Shown piece after piece: positions 54,351 to 64,000 of a DNA stretch of 64,000 nucleotides. Each line of letters begins with the position of its first letter. The stretch's first letter is position 1. This DNA is from Littorina saxatilis (lineage: Eukaryota; Mollusca; Gastropoda; Littorinimorpha; Littorinidae): positions 23,237,093 through 23,301,092 of the forward strand of contig NC_090247.1 in NCBI RefSeq assembly GCF_037325665.1, in the 5' to 3' direction. Below the pieces are notes generated by a model, which saw nothing but the letters and a program-made list of their open reading frames with translations, did not search any database and was not told the origin of the DNA. The position numbers and the translations under genes are program-made.

Positions 54351-54722
54351 TCTTCTTCAGCGTTCCAGAAATTCTGGTGACGTGTGAGCTTGTTTGCCCA
54401 TTTGGGTTCCCCACACTATACTCTGAGAGCATAGTCAGCTTCACTCCGCTTTCGTTGAGTAGGCATGCTGGGTATTTTCGTGTTTTCATAAACCACCGAA
54501 CTCCGACATGGTTTACAGGATCTTTTCCGTGCGCACTTGGTCTTGTGCTTGCGTGTACACACGAAGGGGATTAAGTCACTAAGCAGGTCTGCACATAAGT
54601 TGACCTGGGAGATCGGAAAAATCTCCACTCTTAACCCACCAGGCGGCAGCGACCGGGATTCGAACTCACGACCTCCCGATTAGGAGGCCGACGTCTTACC
54701 ACTGCGCGCCACTTCACCCGTC
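54351..54722 (-). repeat. tRNA-derived SINE, family 3, (GAA)n tail
   Basis: The minus strand starts with head GTGGCGCGCAGTGGTAAGAC, B box GTGAGTTCGAATCCCGG, and ends GGAACGCTGAAGAAGAAG. Perfect 11-bp duplications ACAGAACATCT at 54340-54350 and 54723-54733. The head is a good tRNA-like sequence but the copy is a SINE. Confidence 0.93.
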
Positions 54723-54840
54723 ACAGAACATCTAAAGAAGCAAGATCTTAAAAAGGAGGAAGTCTGAAATGAATGGGTCTGAAAGGGGGGTTCCACTGTG
54801 GAAAAGTACCTGTCAGTTTACCTGTATGTATTAGGACTGG

Positions 54841-55353
54841 GTGGCCGAGTGGTAACGCACTTGCGCTCGGAAGCGAGAGGTTGCGAGTTCGACCCTGGGT
54901 CAGGGCGTTAGCAATTTTCTCCCCCCTTTCCTAACCTAGGTGGTGGGTTCAAGTGCTAGTCTTTCGGATGAGACGAAAAACCGAGGTCCCTTCCGTGTAC
55001 ACTACATTGGGGTGTGCACGTTAAAGATCCCACGATTGACAAAAGGGTCTTTCCTGGCAAAATTGTATAGGCATAGATAAAAATGTCCACCAAAATACCC
55101 GTGTGACTTGGAATAATAGGCCGTGAAAAGTAGGATATGCGCCGAAATGGCTGCGATCTGCTGGCCGATGTGAATGCGTGATGTATTGTGTAAAAAAATT
55201 CCATCTCACACGGCATAAATAAATCCCTGCGCCTTGAATATGTACGCGATATAAATTGCATACAAAAATAAATAAAAAAATAAAAAAAAATCCCTGCGCT
55301 TACAACTGTACCCACGGAATACGCGCGATATAAGCCTCATATTGATTGATTGA
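54841..55353 (+). repeat. Long tRNA-headed SINE, possibly MetaSINE type (copy 2)
   Basis: Almost identical by eye to 18692-19212 from GTGGCCGAGTGG to the (TTGA)n tail; differences are single bases and A-run lengths. The flanking duplication is not evident. Confidence 0.92.
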
Positions 55354-56198
55354 ATAAGACCACCCCTGACATGCGGCACATACCAAATATCTACAAGTGC
55401 TTTGTGTGAACAGTAAAAAAAATTGTTTTCCTTTTTGCGAATTCATTTCATTAAACACAACAACAACAAAATTCATCAAATTCCAGCTGAGCAGAACGGC
55501 TTTCACAATTATGACTGGGCCTTTATAAAGGCATGTTCCTCACCATATTACCCAGCATATCAGACACCACATGTTTGACTAGGTTTTTACATGGGAACAA
55601 CAAGACTATACAGGATGGTAAAAAAACCTTCCTATTTTCTTTTTAATCACATTTTTGACTGCGAAAAAAAAAGAGATCAAAAAGGAAATAGGGCGCTTTT
55701 TTTAGACACCCCTTTTTACGTCCAGCTTCTTTTGGTGGAGATTCAAGATACAGACACATGTGAAATTCATTAAGCAAAAAGGTTCCCACTATGCACTGCC
55801 ACAGAACACTTATGTTTAAGTAAAAGGATGCCCTTCTTTTGTTTAATTGGAGCATCTATGATGTCTGACATTTTGGTTCTAACGGTAAGGAACGTATGTT
55901 TAGGCTCTAATAAATAAGGACAGTTTGGCTTGTCAAAAGCCTCATGCATATTCCTCCCTCCCCATGCAAGACTTTCTTTTATTTGAATATCTGCCTTTAT
56001 AGTACAAAAATCAAATAAAAAGGTCGCACTCTGCGCATAGCGACAACAATCGCAATTTTACCAAGAAAACCTCACACAGACACACTCCTTATGTGGAGAA
56101 AGACCCTGACTGTTGCAGTATGTTATGCATTTGAAAACATCTGAAATTGTGTACTTGAATTCTACAGTTTGATCAGTTCTGTGTGTTTAAAAAGTTAC
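55354..56198. other. No gene recognised
   Basis: AT-rich; nothing supported. Confidence 0.35.
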
Positions 56199-56267
56199 CT
56201 TGATCATTCTGACATGCTCTTGCTCAAATCACATCCCAGACAATATTGTAGACTCCATTGATAGACG
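56199..56267 (-). ncRNA. Exon-like segment, copy C, 69 bp
   Basis: The minus strand has acceptor ACCACAG at 56268, exon CGTCTATCAATGGAGTCTAC...AGAATGATCAAG, donor GTAACTTTTT at 56198. Homologous to 60124-60196 and 59401-59463, including both splice borders. All frames have stops, so it is probably non-coding or 5' UTR. Confidence 0.5.
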
Positions 56268-56737
56268 CTGTGGTGCATGGGAGAACTGCATTCTGAGGAA
56301 ACGAAAAAAATATACACTGAGGAAGAACAGTCACAACAACATTTGCAGCAGCAACAGGCTATATAATTTTATTCAAAGAACACTTAAATAAGGTAAAATG
56401 AAAATCAGTGTTGTGTCAGTAAATTTGATTTGGGGGAGATGGAAGGATTGGGGTGGGGGTTTAGAGGCGGGGATAGAAGGATAGCTGGGAACCGGGGAAG
56501 CTGGGGTGGCTAACACAGTTTGATCATGTAATGACTGGTACAATGTTTAATATATATGGCCCAAAGTCAGAATAGGTGTCCATTTTTGTGACATACAAAA
56601 TCAATTTTAAAAATGAACATTTTCTTTGTTTTGAAAATAGAGATGTATTTTAGAGCATAAATACGCAAGGAACAGCTATGATTTAAGAAAACTCATGTTT
56701 GATCACTTCACAGATTCAGGTTTAAAAGTTTGCAGGA

Positions 56738-58933
56738 GTTCATAACTTCACACCGTCACAAAATTTAGACTTGTTAAATCATTGTTGCTACATGTATTGG
56801 GTCTGTTTTAGACATCTGAGCAAATTGCTACAGCAAATTACTTTGCATTTCAAGCAAGTTAAACTTGTTTTGGCCACGCATGATGCAGATGTGAACTCCA
56901 TTAATGGGAAGTTCATAACTTCACATAATTTACTTTTATTGGTATAATAAATTTAATTTATACAGGCAGGAAACAATTTGTTTTGTTTTTTAATCTGAAA
57001 AAGGTGAGCTGGAACATGAAGGTAATTTTTGAAGATGAAGTGTGGAGAAGATTTCTTGGTTATCTGTATTATTTATAGAAATTAATATTGTCACAATTTT
57101 TTCACAGCAAATATTGGCATAAGTTATCATTAAATCTACAATTTTGCTGTTTTTGTGCAAAATGTGCTTGAAAAGTACCATCAAAAGGATTTCAATACAC
57201 CAAAATGTTTGTCTGACTCAAAGAGTTGGCAGAAACTGAAAGTATTTTTAGAATGTCCTAGGAGTTCATAACTTCACACCGTGACATCACAAACTATGGC
57301 TAATTCAAACCAAAGTAAGAAAGTGCATATGTCATCTTATTTTCTCTCCAGCTACTCTATGTAATCAACATACAACTAAGTATTAAAAGTAAAACATTTG
57401 TGAAAACAAACGATAACAAAAATCATAAAATGTGAGCGTGCGCATAACTTCACAAGAATTTTTGTTATGTTGGTCTCTAGTACAGTTACTGTATAATATA
57501 TTTGCAAAACAATGACAAACTGAGAACACAGAGTTATAGTATAGGCTAAAGCTGCACTTATATTACAAAATCAGATTTTAATTGCCAAAATAAAACAAAT
57601 TGTTTGAAACTTGTGAAAGTTCATAACTTCACATCAATCACACATTTATACTAAAATAACTAACTAAAGTCTCTTGCAAATAATTCTAAACAACTTAATG
57701 ATTTACTTAACCAAACTCAGTCATGAAAACTGTTACCGAAATCATTATTTAGTTAGTGTTTATGTCAGCTGACTGTGTGTTCATAACTTCACATCATTTA
57801 TTTAACTGAAAAGCTATGTACTAAAATCTGCTGGTAAATTAAAATAAAAATGACATCAAACTGTAACAGCCTACTCTGGAGAAGAGCAGCACATCATTTG
57901 AGGTAGTGATTTAGTGTAGTAAATTAATTATTGTGTATAAATCATACTCATGGCATGTGTTCATAACTTCACACCGTGGGGCTGAGGGTCAGTTGATGTG
58001 AAGTTATGTACACCGTGCAGTCAACCCAGATTCATGCTGGAATTATCAAAATGTAATTTTGAGGGTTGATGTTCAGAAAACTTCTTACAAAATGTCCAGA
58101 TAAAGTCAAATGTACTCTTTTGCTATTAACAATGCATTATTTTAAACACGCCCTTGAAAAATGAGCTTGAGTTATGTGAAGTTATGAACTTCATGACAAA
58201 ACGGCTAAGTACTTCAGAAAGAAACAGTCAGCAGCCAGTAGATTCTTTTTGTGATAAAAATCATGGTACAGTGTAATTTGGAAACTGAAAATAGTCATTT
58301 TACATATATTTTGGGTTTTGACATGAGTTAGTAACTCTCACATAAAAATAGTGCGCAAGACACAGAGAAAATGGCTAACTAAAGCATACTGCTTGACTTT
58401 AGTGACAAAAATTGCTTAGTATCTAAATCTAATGTACTTTTATATGCAAAATTGCTGTTCCACTACAACCGTAACTTTCATGGCTAGCATTTAAGGACAA
58501 AAAACACTCTCAGTGGAGATAGTAGGAAAGTTCATAACTTTCTCACAAGAATTTTTTATTTCTCAATTACTCAAACACCAATGAATGAACTTGATGCAAA
58601 CTTTCAGTGTGACTGCTGCTAGTGGATCCAAATGCATTACAAAGCTAGGTGTTCCCCAACCAGTCAATTTACTCTTTTTATAAGGCAAAAGGTTGGAAAG
58701 TTCATAACTCTTTTTTCACAAGAAAATCTGCACGTAAACTTCAAACTACTTTTGAACATGCAAAAACAAGTCAAACAACCCTTTTTATGTTTTATACCTC
58801 TGCAAAACATACTGTAAAATACTTTTTTACAAAAATATATCAGGTTTCGATCTTTAATTATTATTTAGAGCTGATCAGTGAACAAAAATGAAGTCTTACG
58901 GAAATAGTTATGAACTTTCTGTGAAATTTTGTC
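56738..58933. repeat. Diverged ~177-bp periodic array with a conserved box
   Basis: The box GTTCATAACTTCACA recurs at 56738, 56911, 57264, 57441, 57619, 57779 and 57959, in worn form at 58530 and 58700, and inverted at 57997, 58175 and 58917. Spacings between successive positions are 173, 353, 177, 178, 160 and 180, i.e. one or two periods of about 177 bp; later ones are less even. Sequence between boxes is too diverged to align by eye. Confidence 0.75.
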
Positions 58934-59400
58934 TCCCCATTTTCTACAGGCTCACTGACAAAATTCAAAAACTTTGCTTTGTCAAAGGTACATTTGAGTT
59001 TTACTGGCTCAGTGAAAAGTCATTCATGACATTCTGTCCCATAAATATGACAGAGTAGACCATGTTTCAATATGCTGTAAGGTCATGTCACAAAAAATGG
59101 CCAAAATGTAGTGCTGCTGACTTCAGATAATGGCGACATTTTCATTAAAAACAACAACTGAGCACACAATGTTTCTGTAGGTGTGTACTTCATACTTTTT
59201 TTTACAAGTCTCATTAATCTTTACAAGGATTTTATTTTTCTTTGATGTACAAATCAGGTTAGAGCCAAGGTTGCACAGCTATTTCAGCTGTGGACACCAT
59301 TTCAGACTTAAGGCCATATATATCTAAAAAGGCAGCAACTCTGTAATGCATTATGTGAACCAACTTCTCCATAAACTAAATAAAGATCAGTAAAAGTTAC

Positions 59401-59463
59401 CTCTTTCATTCTGGAATCTTTTTGGTCCCATCACAGCTCAGACGCAGACTCAATGGACAGATA
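59401..59463 (-). ncRNA. Exon-like segment, copy B, 63 bp
   Basis: Acceptor CATTACAG, TATCTGTCCATTGAGTCTGC...AGAATGAAAGAG, donor GTAACTTTTAC. Homologous to copies A and C; lacks a frame. Confidence 0.5.
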
Positions 59464-59664
59464 CTGTAATGATGAAAAAAACACCAGCATTTTAAGGGAG
59501 AACAAGAATTATGCAGAGAGGAGAAACAGTAATGAGTAAAAGAACAACAGCAGCAGCAGCAGCAGACTCAATACTCCTACTCTACATAACACTCTCACTG
59601 AATGACTGATTCAGTAACTAAATCCCAGTAAAGTGCAAGTGATCAAAATTACTGATGTAAAAAC

Positions 59665-59755
59665 AGAGAGAGAGAGAGACAGACAGAGAGAGACAGAGAC
59701 AGAGAGAGAGACAGACAGACACAGACAGACAGACAGACAGGCAGAGACAATGCGA

Positions 59756-59830
<75 letters not shown>
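59665..59830. repeat. (GA/GACA)n then (GT)n microsatellite
   Basis: GAGA/GACA units at 59665-59745, then about 72 bp GT at 59757-59829. Confidence 0.95.
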
Positions 59831-59831
<1 letters not shown>

Positions 59832-60123
59832 ATGGGAAATGCAGTGCCATTGAAAACAAACACTTGCTTCATTTAAATATCAACAGTTATACAACATAAG
59901 AGGCACTAGAAAAGTTGTACATGAAAATAAATGTTGCTCTTGCTGATGGAAAAAGAGCAGGGGGAGAGGGTCGATGTTGCTTGCACTTGCAGATAATTAT
60001 GCACTAACATTCAGCTGTTTTTCTGGGTGTACTGTAGGCTAACCCTGTAATGTTTAAGCAGAAATGTTTGTGGATCACGTTATGCTTCTGCTTTTAGATC
60101 AATTTGAGTATTTGCAATATTAC

Positions 60124-60196
60124 CTGGATCATTGCGGCATCCTCTTGATCACATCACATTTGAGACTTTGACCTATATGGACTCCATGGGCAGACG
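60124..60196 (-). ncRNA. Exon-like segment, copy A, 73 bp
   Basis: Acceptor ATAACTTCAG, CGTCTGCCCATGGAGTCCAT...CGCAATGATCCAG, donor GTAATATTGC. Best-preserved of three related segments; stops in all frames. Confidence 0.5.
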
Positions 60197-60304
60197 CTGA
60201 AGTTATTACAAGGGCATTCTGAAAAATGACAATACAAATGCAGAGATGTAGAACTTTACATTACACTTACAGAAGCAACAACCAGAGAGCTGATTTATAT
60301 AGGT

Positions 60305-60375
60305 AGAGAGAGAGAGAGAAAGAGAAGAAGAAGTAAAAGAAAAAAGAGAGCATAGAAAGAGAGAGGGGGTGGGGG
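60305..60375. repeat. (GA)n-rich purine stretch
   Basis: GAGAGAGAGAGAAAGAGAAG and further purines followed by GGGGGTGGGGG. Confidence 0.85.
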
Positions 60376-60693
60376 ATGGGGCAAAGGGAGTGTGTAATGT
60401 GACGTGAGGAAGGGGAAGAGCAATGGAAAATGAAACTCTCAGTACTTTTAATTTATATTAACAGTTATGGAACTATTTGAGCACTCCCCATAACCACAAA
60501 CAAGGTACAGACGGCAACATATGTTGCACGGAAGGGTGGGGGTAGTTGGACTGGAGAGTGTTGTTATGGGTTTAGGGTGGTGCTGGGGCGGAGTGTGTAT
60601 GTAACTTGATAATAATAAGCATGATCAGTTAGAGCTAACAACTATCTTGATCTTCACAGACATAAATTGCACAATGATTTCACCAGCATGTAC

Positions 60694-60789
60694 CTTCATT
60701 TTTGCCCTTGAGTTAGGTGGAAGACAATGTTGAGTGGTGAACGCAAGTTGTATTGATCACTGGGTCATCCTGCGGTCCGGGCCATTGAT
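60694..60789 (-). ncRNA. Exon-like segment, 96 bp
   Basis: The minus strand has acceptor CAATGTGCAG at 60790, ATCAATGGCCCGGACCGCAG...GCAAAAATGAAG and donor GTACATGC. In phase with the frame of the first exon it reads DQWPGPQDDPVINTTCVHHS then stops, so a ~74-residue peptide is possible but unconvincing. Confidence 0.45.
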
Positions 60790-61276
60790 CTGCACATTGC
60801 ACCAGCACAAACAAACACAATGTTATGATCTCAATCAGCCTGCATGGTCAATCATGAATCTAAGAACACAAACACTGTCCAGATCTAATTGAAAACGAGA
60901 TCATCATTACTTGGGAAATTCAATGAAAATCTAGCAGTCAACGAAGCAGATAGATCTGTCCTTGCGATTGTTGTTGCAAGCAGATAAATGTGTGAACTTC
61001 CTTATCTCAACGTTATCATTCAACATATTGATATTTTGCCTGATGGATGTTGTGCCGATGAGATAAACAAACAATCAAAATCAAAGTCATAAACTTTTGA
61101 AGAAAAAAATTAAACAAATTGAGCAGAAAGAATCTAGCTTACTGCTGTGCTGATTTCGACAAAATCAATGCGTTTACATGCCTAAGTCATTCCTGCTTTT
61201 ATTCATATCATACTAGATGATCCTAATGCACAACAATACGAAAACGAGCTCAGCGAAATGAGTAACACTGCCTCAC

Positions 61277-61440
61277 CTGCACTAACACAATGCTGCAGAA
61301 GCGAAGGTCGTCTACGACTAGAAATTTCGAAGTCGAACAGCGGCGTTTTTTCACTCTCAGCGGTTGTCTTGCTCGGAAAAGTGAAAAGCTTAACTTGAAA
61401 TCGAACGGAAGTCACCATTCTACCTTTTCGTTCAAGCGTT
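61277..61440 (-). ncRNA. Putative first exon of the minus-strand transcript
   Basis: Ends with donor GTTAGTGCAG then GTGAGG at 61276. An ATG at 61418 (AGAATGG context) opens MVTSVRFQVKLFTFPSKTTA up to the donor. The higher G+C and CG content compared with the neighbourhood suit a first exon near a promoter. The 5' limit is unknown. Confidence 0.4.
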
Positions 61441-61591
61441 GTTTTTATAAAATCTCAGAAAATGTAATTTTGACTTGGGTGATTTCGTCCGCCATTGAGA
61501 TTCAGTTTTTCAATAATTTGTCTTCCTCCTTGGCAGAAGAGTCAAAGGTTCGGCCCGATCTTCAAGGTTTCCAAGACATGACTTGCAAACC

Positions 61592-61740
61592 CCGAACCTA
61601 GTTCGCCGAACCTCCCAAACCTAGTTCGAAAACTCAGGTTCGTCTGGTTAAGAACCAAGACAAGTTCGCCGAACCAGTCTTGAGGTTCGCCGAACCCCAC
61701 GAACCTAGTTCGCGAACCAAAGGTTCGTCTGGTTAAAGGA
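61592..61740. repeat. GGTTCG/CGAACC palindrome cluster
   Basis: At least eight copies of GTTCG or CGAAC-containing boxes (AGTTCGCCGAACC, GGTTCGCCGAACC, AGTTCGCGAACC), with GGTTCGTCTGGTTAA twice. Related to 49403-49512. Confidence 0.8.
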
Positions 61741-62496
61741 AAAGTCCAAGGTTTTCAAGTATCTCCAAAAACTTGAAAATCGAATGCCAAATGTTACAAA
61801 CATCTCTGGAAAAATATTGTAAAAATTGAAAAAAATTTGTTGTTGTTGTAGTTGAAGATTTAGTGTTGCGGGGCTAACCAAGACAAGTCGCCTGGGGTCA
61901 AGTAGTGGTCACGTGGTTTTCGGTGCACTGTGACGTCGGTGCACTGTGACGTCACAAGTTTTTGTGTTGATTCTACCACAGGCGAAGGTGTCGTTCTCTG
62001 TTCACTAGACCACTACTTCCAGAGAACGACACCTTCGCCTGTGATTCTACCTGACTAGTACCAGCTTGATTTTCACACAGAAAAGTCACCACTGTATGCC
62101 CGAAAAGAATGCCTCGGTGGAGAGCAGCCGCAAACTGCAACAACTCGTCAATGTCCCCAGGCATTTCATAGCACACTTTCCCTCATAAAACTATGAGTCT
62201 CTTGTGGAAATGGAAGAGGTGTGTGCAGCACAAGCGTGCAGATTTCAAAGTGTCGGGCACTTTCTGGACACAAATTTCGCCATTTTTCTGCAGCACAAAA
62301 GTTGGCGTTTCATCCCTGAAACAAATGTTTTGACCACTGGCAGTGTCTTCCCTTCATAAAAGTCCGGAGAGGGCAGTATTACGCGAGGCTGGTACAGTCG
62401 ACGAGCCATCGAAACTCCGAGGCGACATACGAACAGCGGATTATCTCACAAGAAGGAATGCGTTGAAGGTCAGAGTACATGCTTTTATTTTCATGC
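61741..62496. other. No gene recognised; repeat-like
   Basis: Includes the tandem GTGCACTGTGACGTCG pair at 61922-61953, the hairpin at 61977-62043, and GTGCAGCACAAGCGTGCAGA at 62222, which I recall as part of a dispersed gastropod repeat; unverified. Confidence 0.4.
61977..62043. repeat. Perfect 24-bp hairpin, 19-bp loop
   Basis: CACAGGCGAAGGTGTCG(TTCTCTG) and its exact inverse at 62020-62043, with loop TTCACTAGACCACTACTTC. Outside the stem GATTCTACC follows in direct orientation on both sides, which suggests a small inserted foldback. Confidence 0.93.
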
Positions 62497-63723
62497 ATGT
62501 GTTCTGCGCGTTCTTAGAATCCGGTTTCATTCTAGAATGGACCGGGTCCAGGTTGGAATTCTAACCCTGCGCAAGTACAGGGGTGCCATTCTAGAATGAA
62601 ACCCTTGTTGCTGGTCCATTCTGAGGAAAGTTGACATGCGTGAAGCATCGCGAGAGTGAATAAAGGGGGCCGTAATATTTGTAGGTAAGACAGAGTTGTC
62701 TTCCCTTGAATTATCTCCACCTGCACCTTCCCTTTGATAAAATGGGGCTGATTTGTCTACCCCTGAAAAAATCCTTTGGCGATCTTGCGATGTCATGTCA
62801 TGTCAAGAAAGTTGACACTCCTGAGTACGCAATAAACAAAGGCAGACCATAGCAAGGGGGACTACCAGGGCGGTAATGTTTGCAGGGCAGTTGTTTTTGT
62901 GATGAGAGCCGGTTGCGGCCGCTTGCAATGTCAGCGCTGTCTCCCTCTCGGAAATGTCCGGTTTTTTGACAATTTTTTTGACAGACAGACAGACAGACAG
63001 ACGGTCAGACCGACTAACCGACAGACAGACCAACAGAAGGACAGAGTGAGTTATAGAGCTGTTGTCACAGGTTTAAAAAAAAAGTTGACATTAACAAAAA
63101 CAGAAATCAACAACAACTTTTGTCTGGTTTTATGATATTATGGGAAAACATTGAAAGCAATTCATAGTAGTAGTACTACCACAACAAATACTCTCAAAGG
63201 GGAATTCCATGCCTAAAAGTTTGACAGTTTTTATTTAATCTATCAGAATCCCTACCTTCCAAACTGTGATATGCCCACGTTTCAAACTCTTCATGTATAT
63301 GAATAAGATTAAAAGTTACAAGCGAGATCTGCAAAACACTGTCAGTCCGGAAATTTCCGTTCGTAGCGATCAGTGCTGAGTGTCTCTCAAAATCGTAATC
63401 ACTTTCAGAACATCACAATCCCAATTCACGATGTCTTTGAGTAAAGTGTAAAAAAACCGAGAAAAAAACCCAACCAAACACACAAAAAACAAAAACAAAC
63501 AGAAAATCCACATTTGTGGCTTTGGCTGTGTGATAGTCTAACTGAAATGACTATTCCAACTTGGACCCAAATTCCAACCTTGCGCACGGCCGATTCTAGA
63601 ATGGACCAGCAACAAGGGTTTCATTCTAGAATGGCACCCCTGTACTTGCGCAGGGTTAGAATTCCAACCTGGACCCGGTCCATTCTAGAATGAAACCGGA
63701 TTCTAAGAACGCGCAGAACACAT
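62497..63723. mobile_element. 1.23-kb element with identical 126-bp inverted arms
   Basis: Arms 62497-62622 and 63598-63723 are inverse and, by my reading, identical. Each holds two ATTCTAGAAT palindromes, CCGGGTCCAGGTTGGAATTC and CTGCGCAAGTACAGGGG. The core has no long frame; it contains partial duplications (GAAAGTTGACA at 62628 and 62807) and a (GACA)n at 62978-63030. The target duplication is not clear. Confidence 0.9.
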
Positions 63724-64000
63724 ACACGTAAACATTGTTTTGCTGCGCAGCGAATACGAATTGGTGCAGAACAGTGTGTCTGGGTACGGCTGATATTCGC
63801 TGGAGTACAGATGCGCCACAGGCTAGATCTACAGAGTTACAGAACGGTCTGAGCTGAGCTTTGAGTGAGAGTAAAAAGTAGTCAGGGTTGAGGACACGTA
63901 AGACAATGCGTGTGTCACGTTATCTATTCTATTCAGTCGCAAACTATGCCCTGATATCAATTCATGAAATTGGCAGCGTTTGCTGGAAGCATGGTTTAAT
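63724..64000. other. No gene recognised
   Basis: Nothing supported in the last 277 bp. Confidence 0.4.

Noticed and set aside
61973-62176. 67-codon minus-strand frame starting MCYEMPGDIDELLQF
   Set aside because: It ends in the hairpin and lies in sequence that looks like a dispersed repeat; no splice or promoter support.

Overview
The window reads as nuclear DNA of an invertebrate animal, most likely a marine gastropod mollusc. Coding density is low, exons are short with GT..AG introns, long (CA)n/(GT)n/(GA)n tracts are common, and tRNA-headed SINEs, MITEs and broken non-LTR retrotransposons sit inside one another. The gastropod assignment rests on the general look of the repeats and on memory of similar gastropod repeats; it is an inference.

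One host gene can be modelled completely. A six-exon minus-strand gene (39632 down to 31367) encodes a 746-residue inhibitor-of-apoptosis type protein with the order transmembrane segment, BIR, BIR, UBA-like, RING. All five introns have GT..AG borders and matching phases, and the start lies in a CACCATGG context. A second minus-strand gene is seen only in part: an exon at 26652-26227 with a hydrophobic segment and a 2A-like GVEQNPGP motif, followed by a small exon at 24889-24812. A possible further exon lies at 2241-2149. A third, probably non-coding, minus-strand transcript is suggested at 61.4-56.2 kb by splice-bounded segments, three of which are copies of each other.

Most of the rest is transposable elements. 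2.7-11.5 kb: a Tx1-like LINE on the plus strand split by a SINE, a repeat that itself holds a hAT-like MITE, an abundant ~0.9-kb repeat, another MITE-like insert, a solo LTR and a piece of a second LINE. 11.6-13.7 kb: a deleted hAT-like element and a fossil of a DIRS-like gag. 14.2-20.4 kb: a MITE, a near-perfect palindrome and a hAT transposase-like gene broken by a SINE, a SINE fragment and a solo LTR. 21.1-24.4 kb: minus-strand LINE pieces. 24.8-28.7 kb: the 2A gene, a TTAA-type element and a LINE 3' end. 31.4-39.6 kb: the IAP gene, whose introns hold a foldback, a MITE, a 51-bp minisatellite and a long (GA)n tract. 40-55 kb: SINEs, inverted-repeat elements, tandem repeats, a LINE piece, and a second TTAA-type element carrying a Harbinger-like MITE whose empty site survives in the 25-kb copy. 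56-61.5 kb: the putative transcript, with a strongly diverged ~177-bp periodic array in one intron. 62.5-63.7 kb: an element with two identical 126-bp inverted arms.

The points most worth a second look are the membrane-anchored IAP, the minisatellite that has multiplied the 3' splice site of the UBA exon, the 2A-bearing exon, the periodic 15-bp box array, and the perfect 126-bp arms. No rRNA, true tRNA, CRISPR array or prokaryote-type operon was seen.
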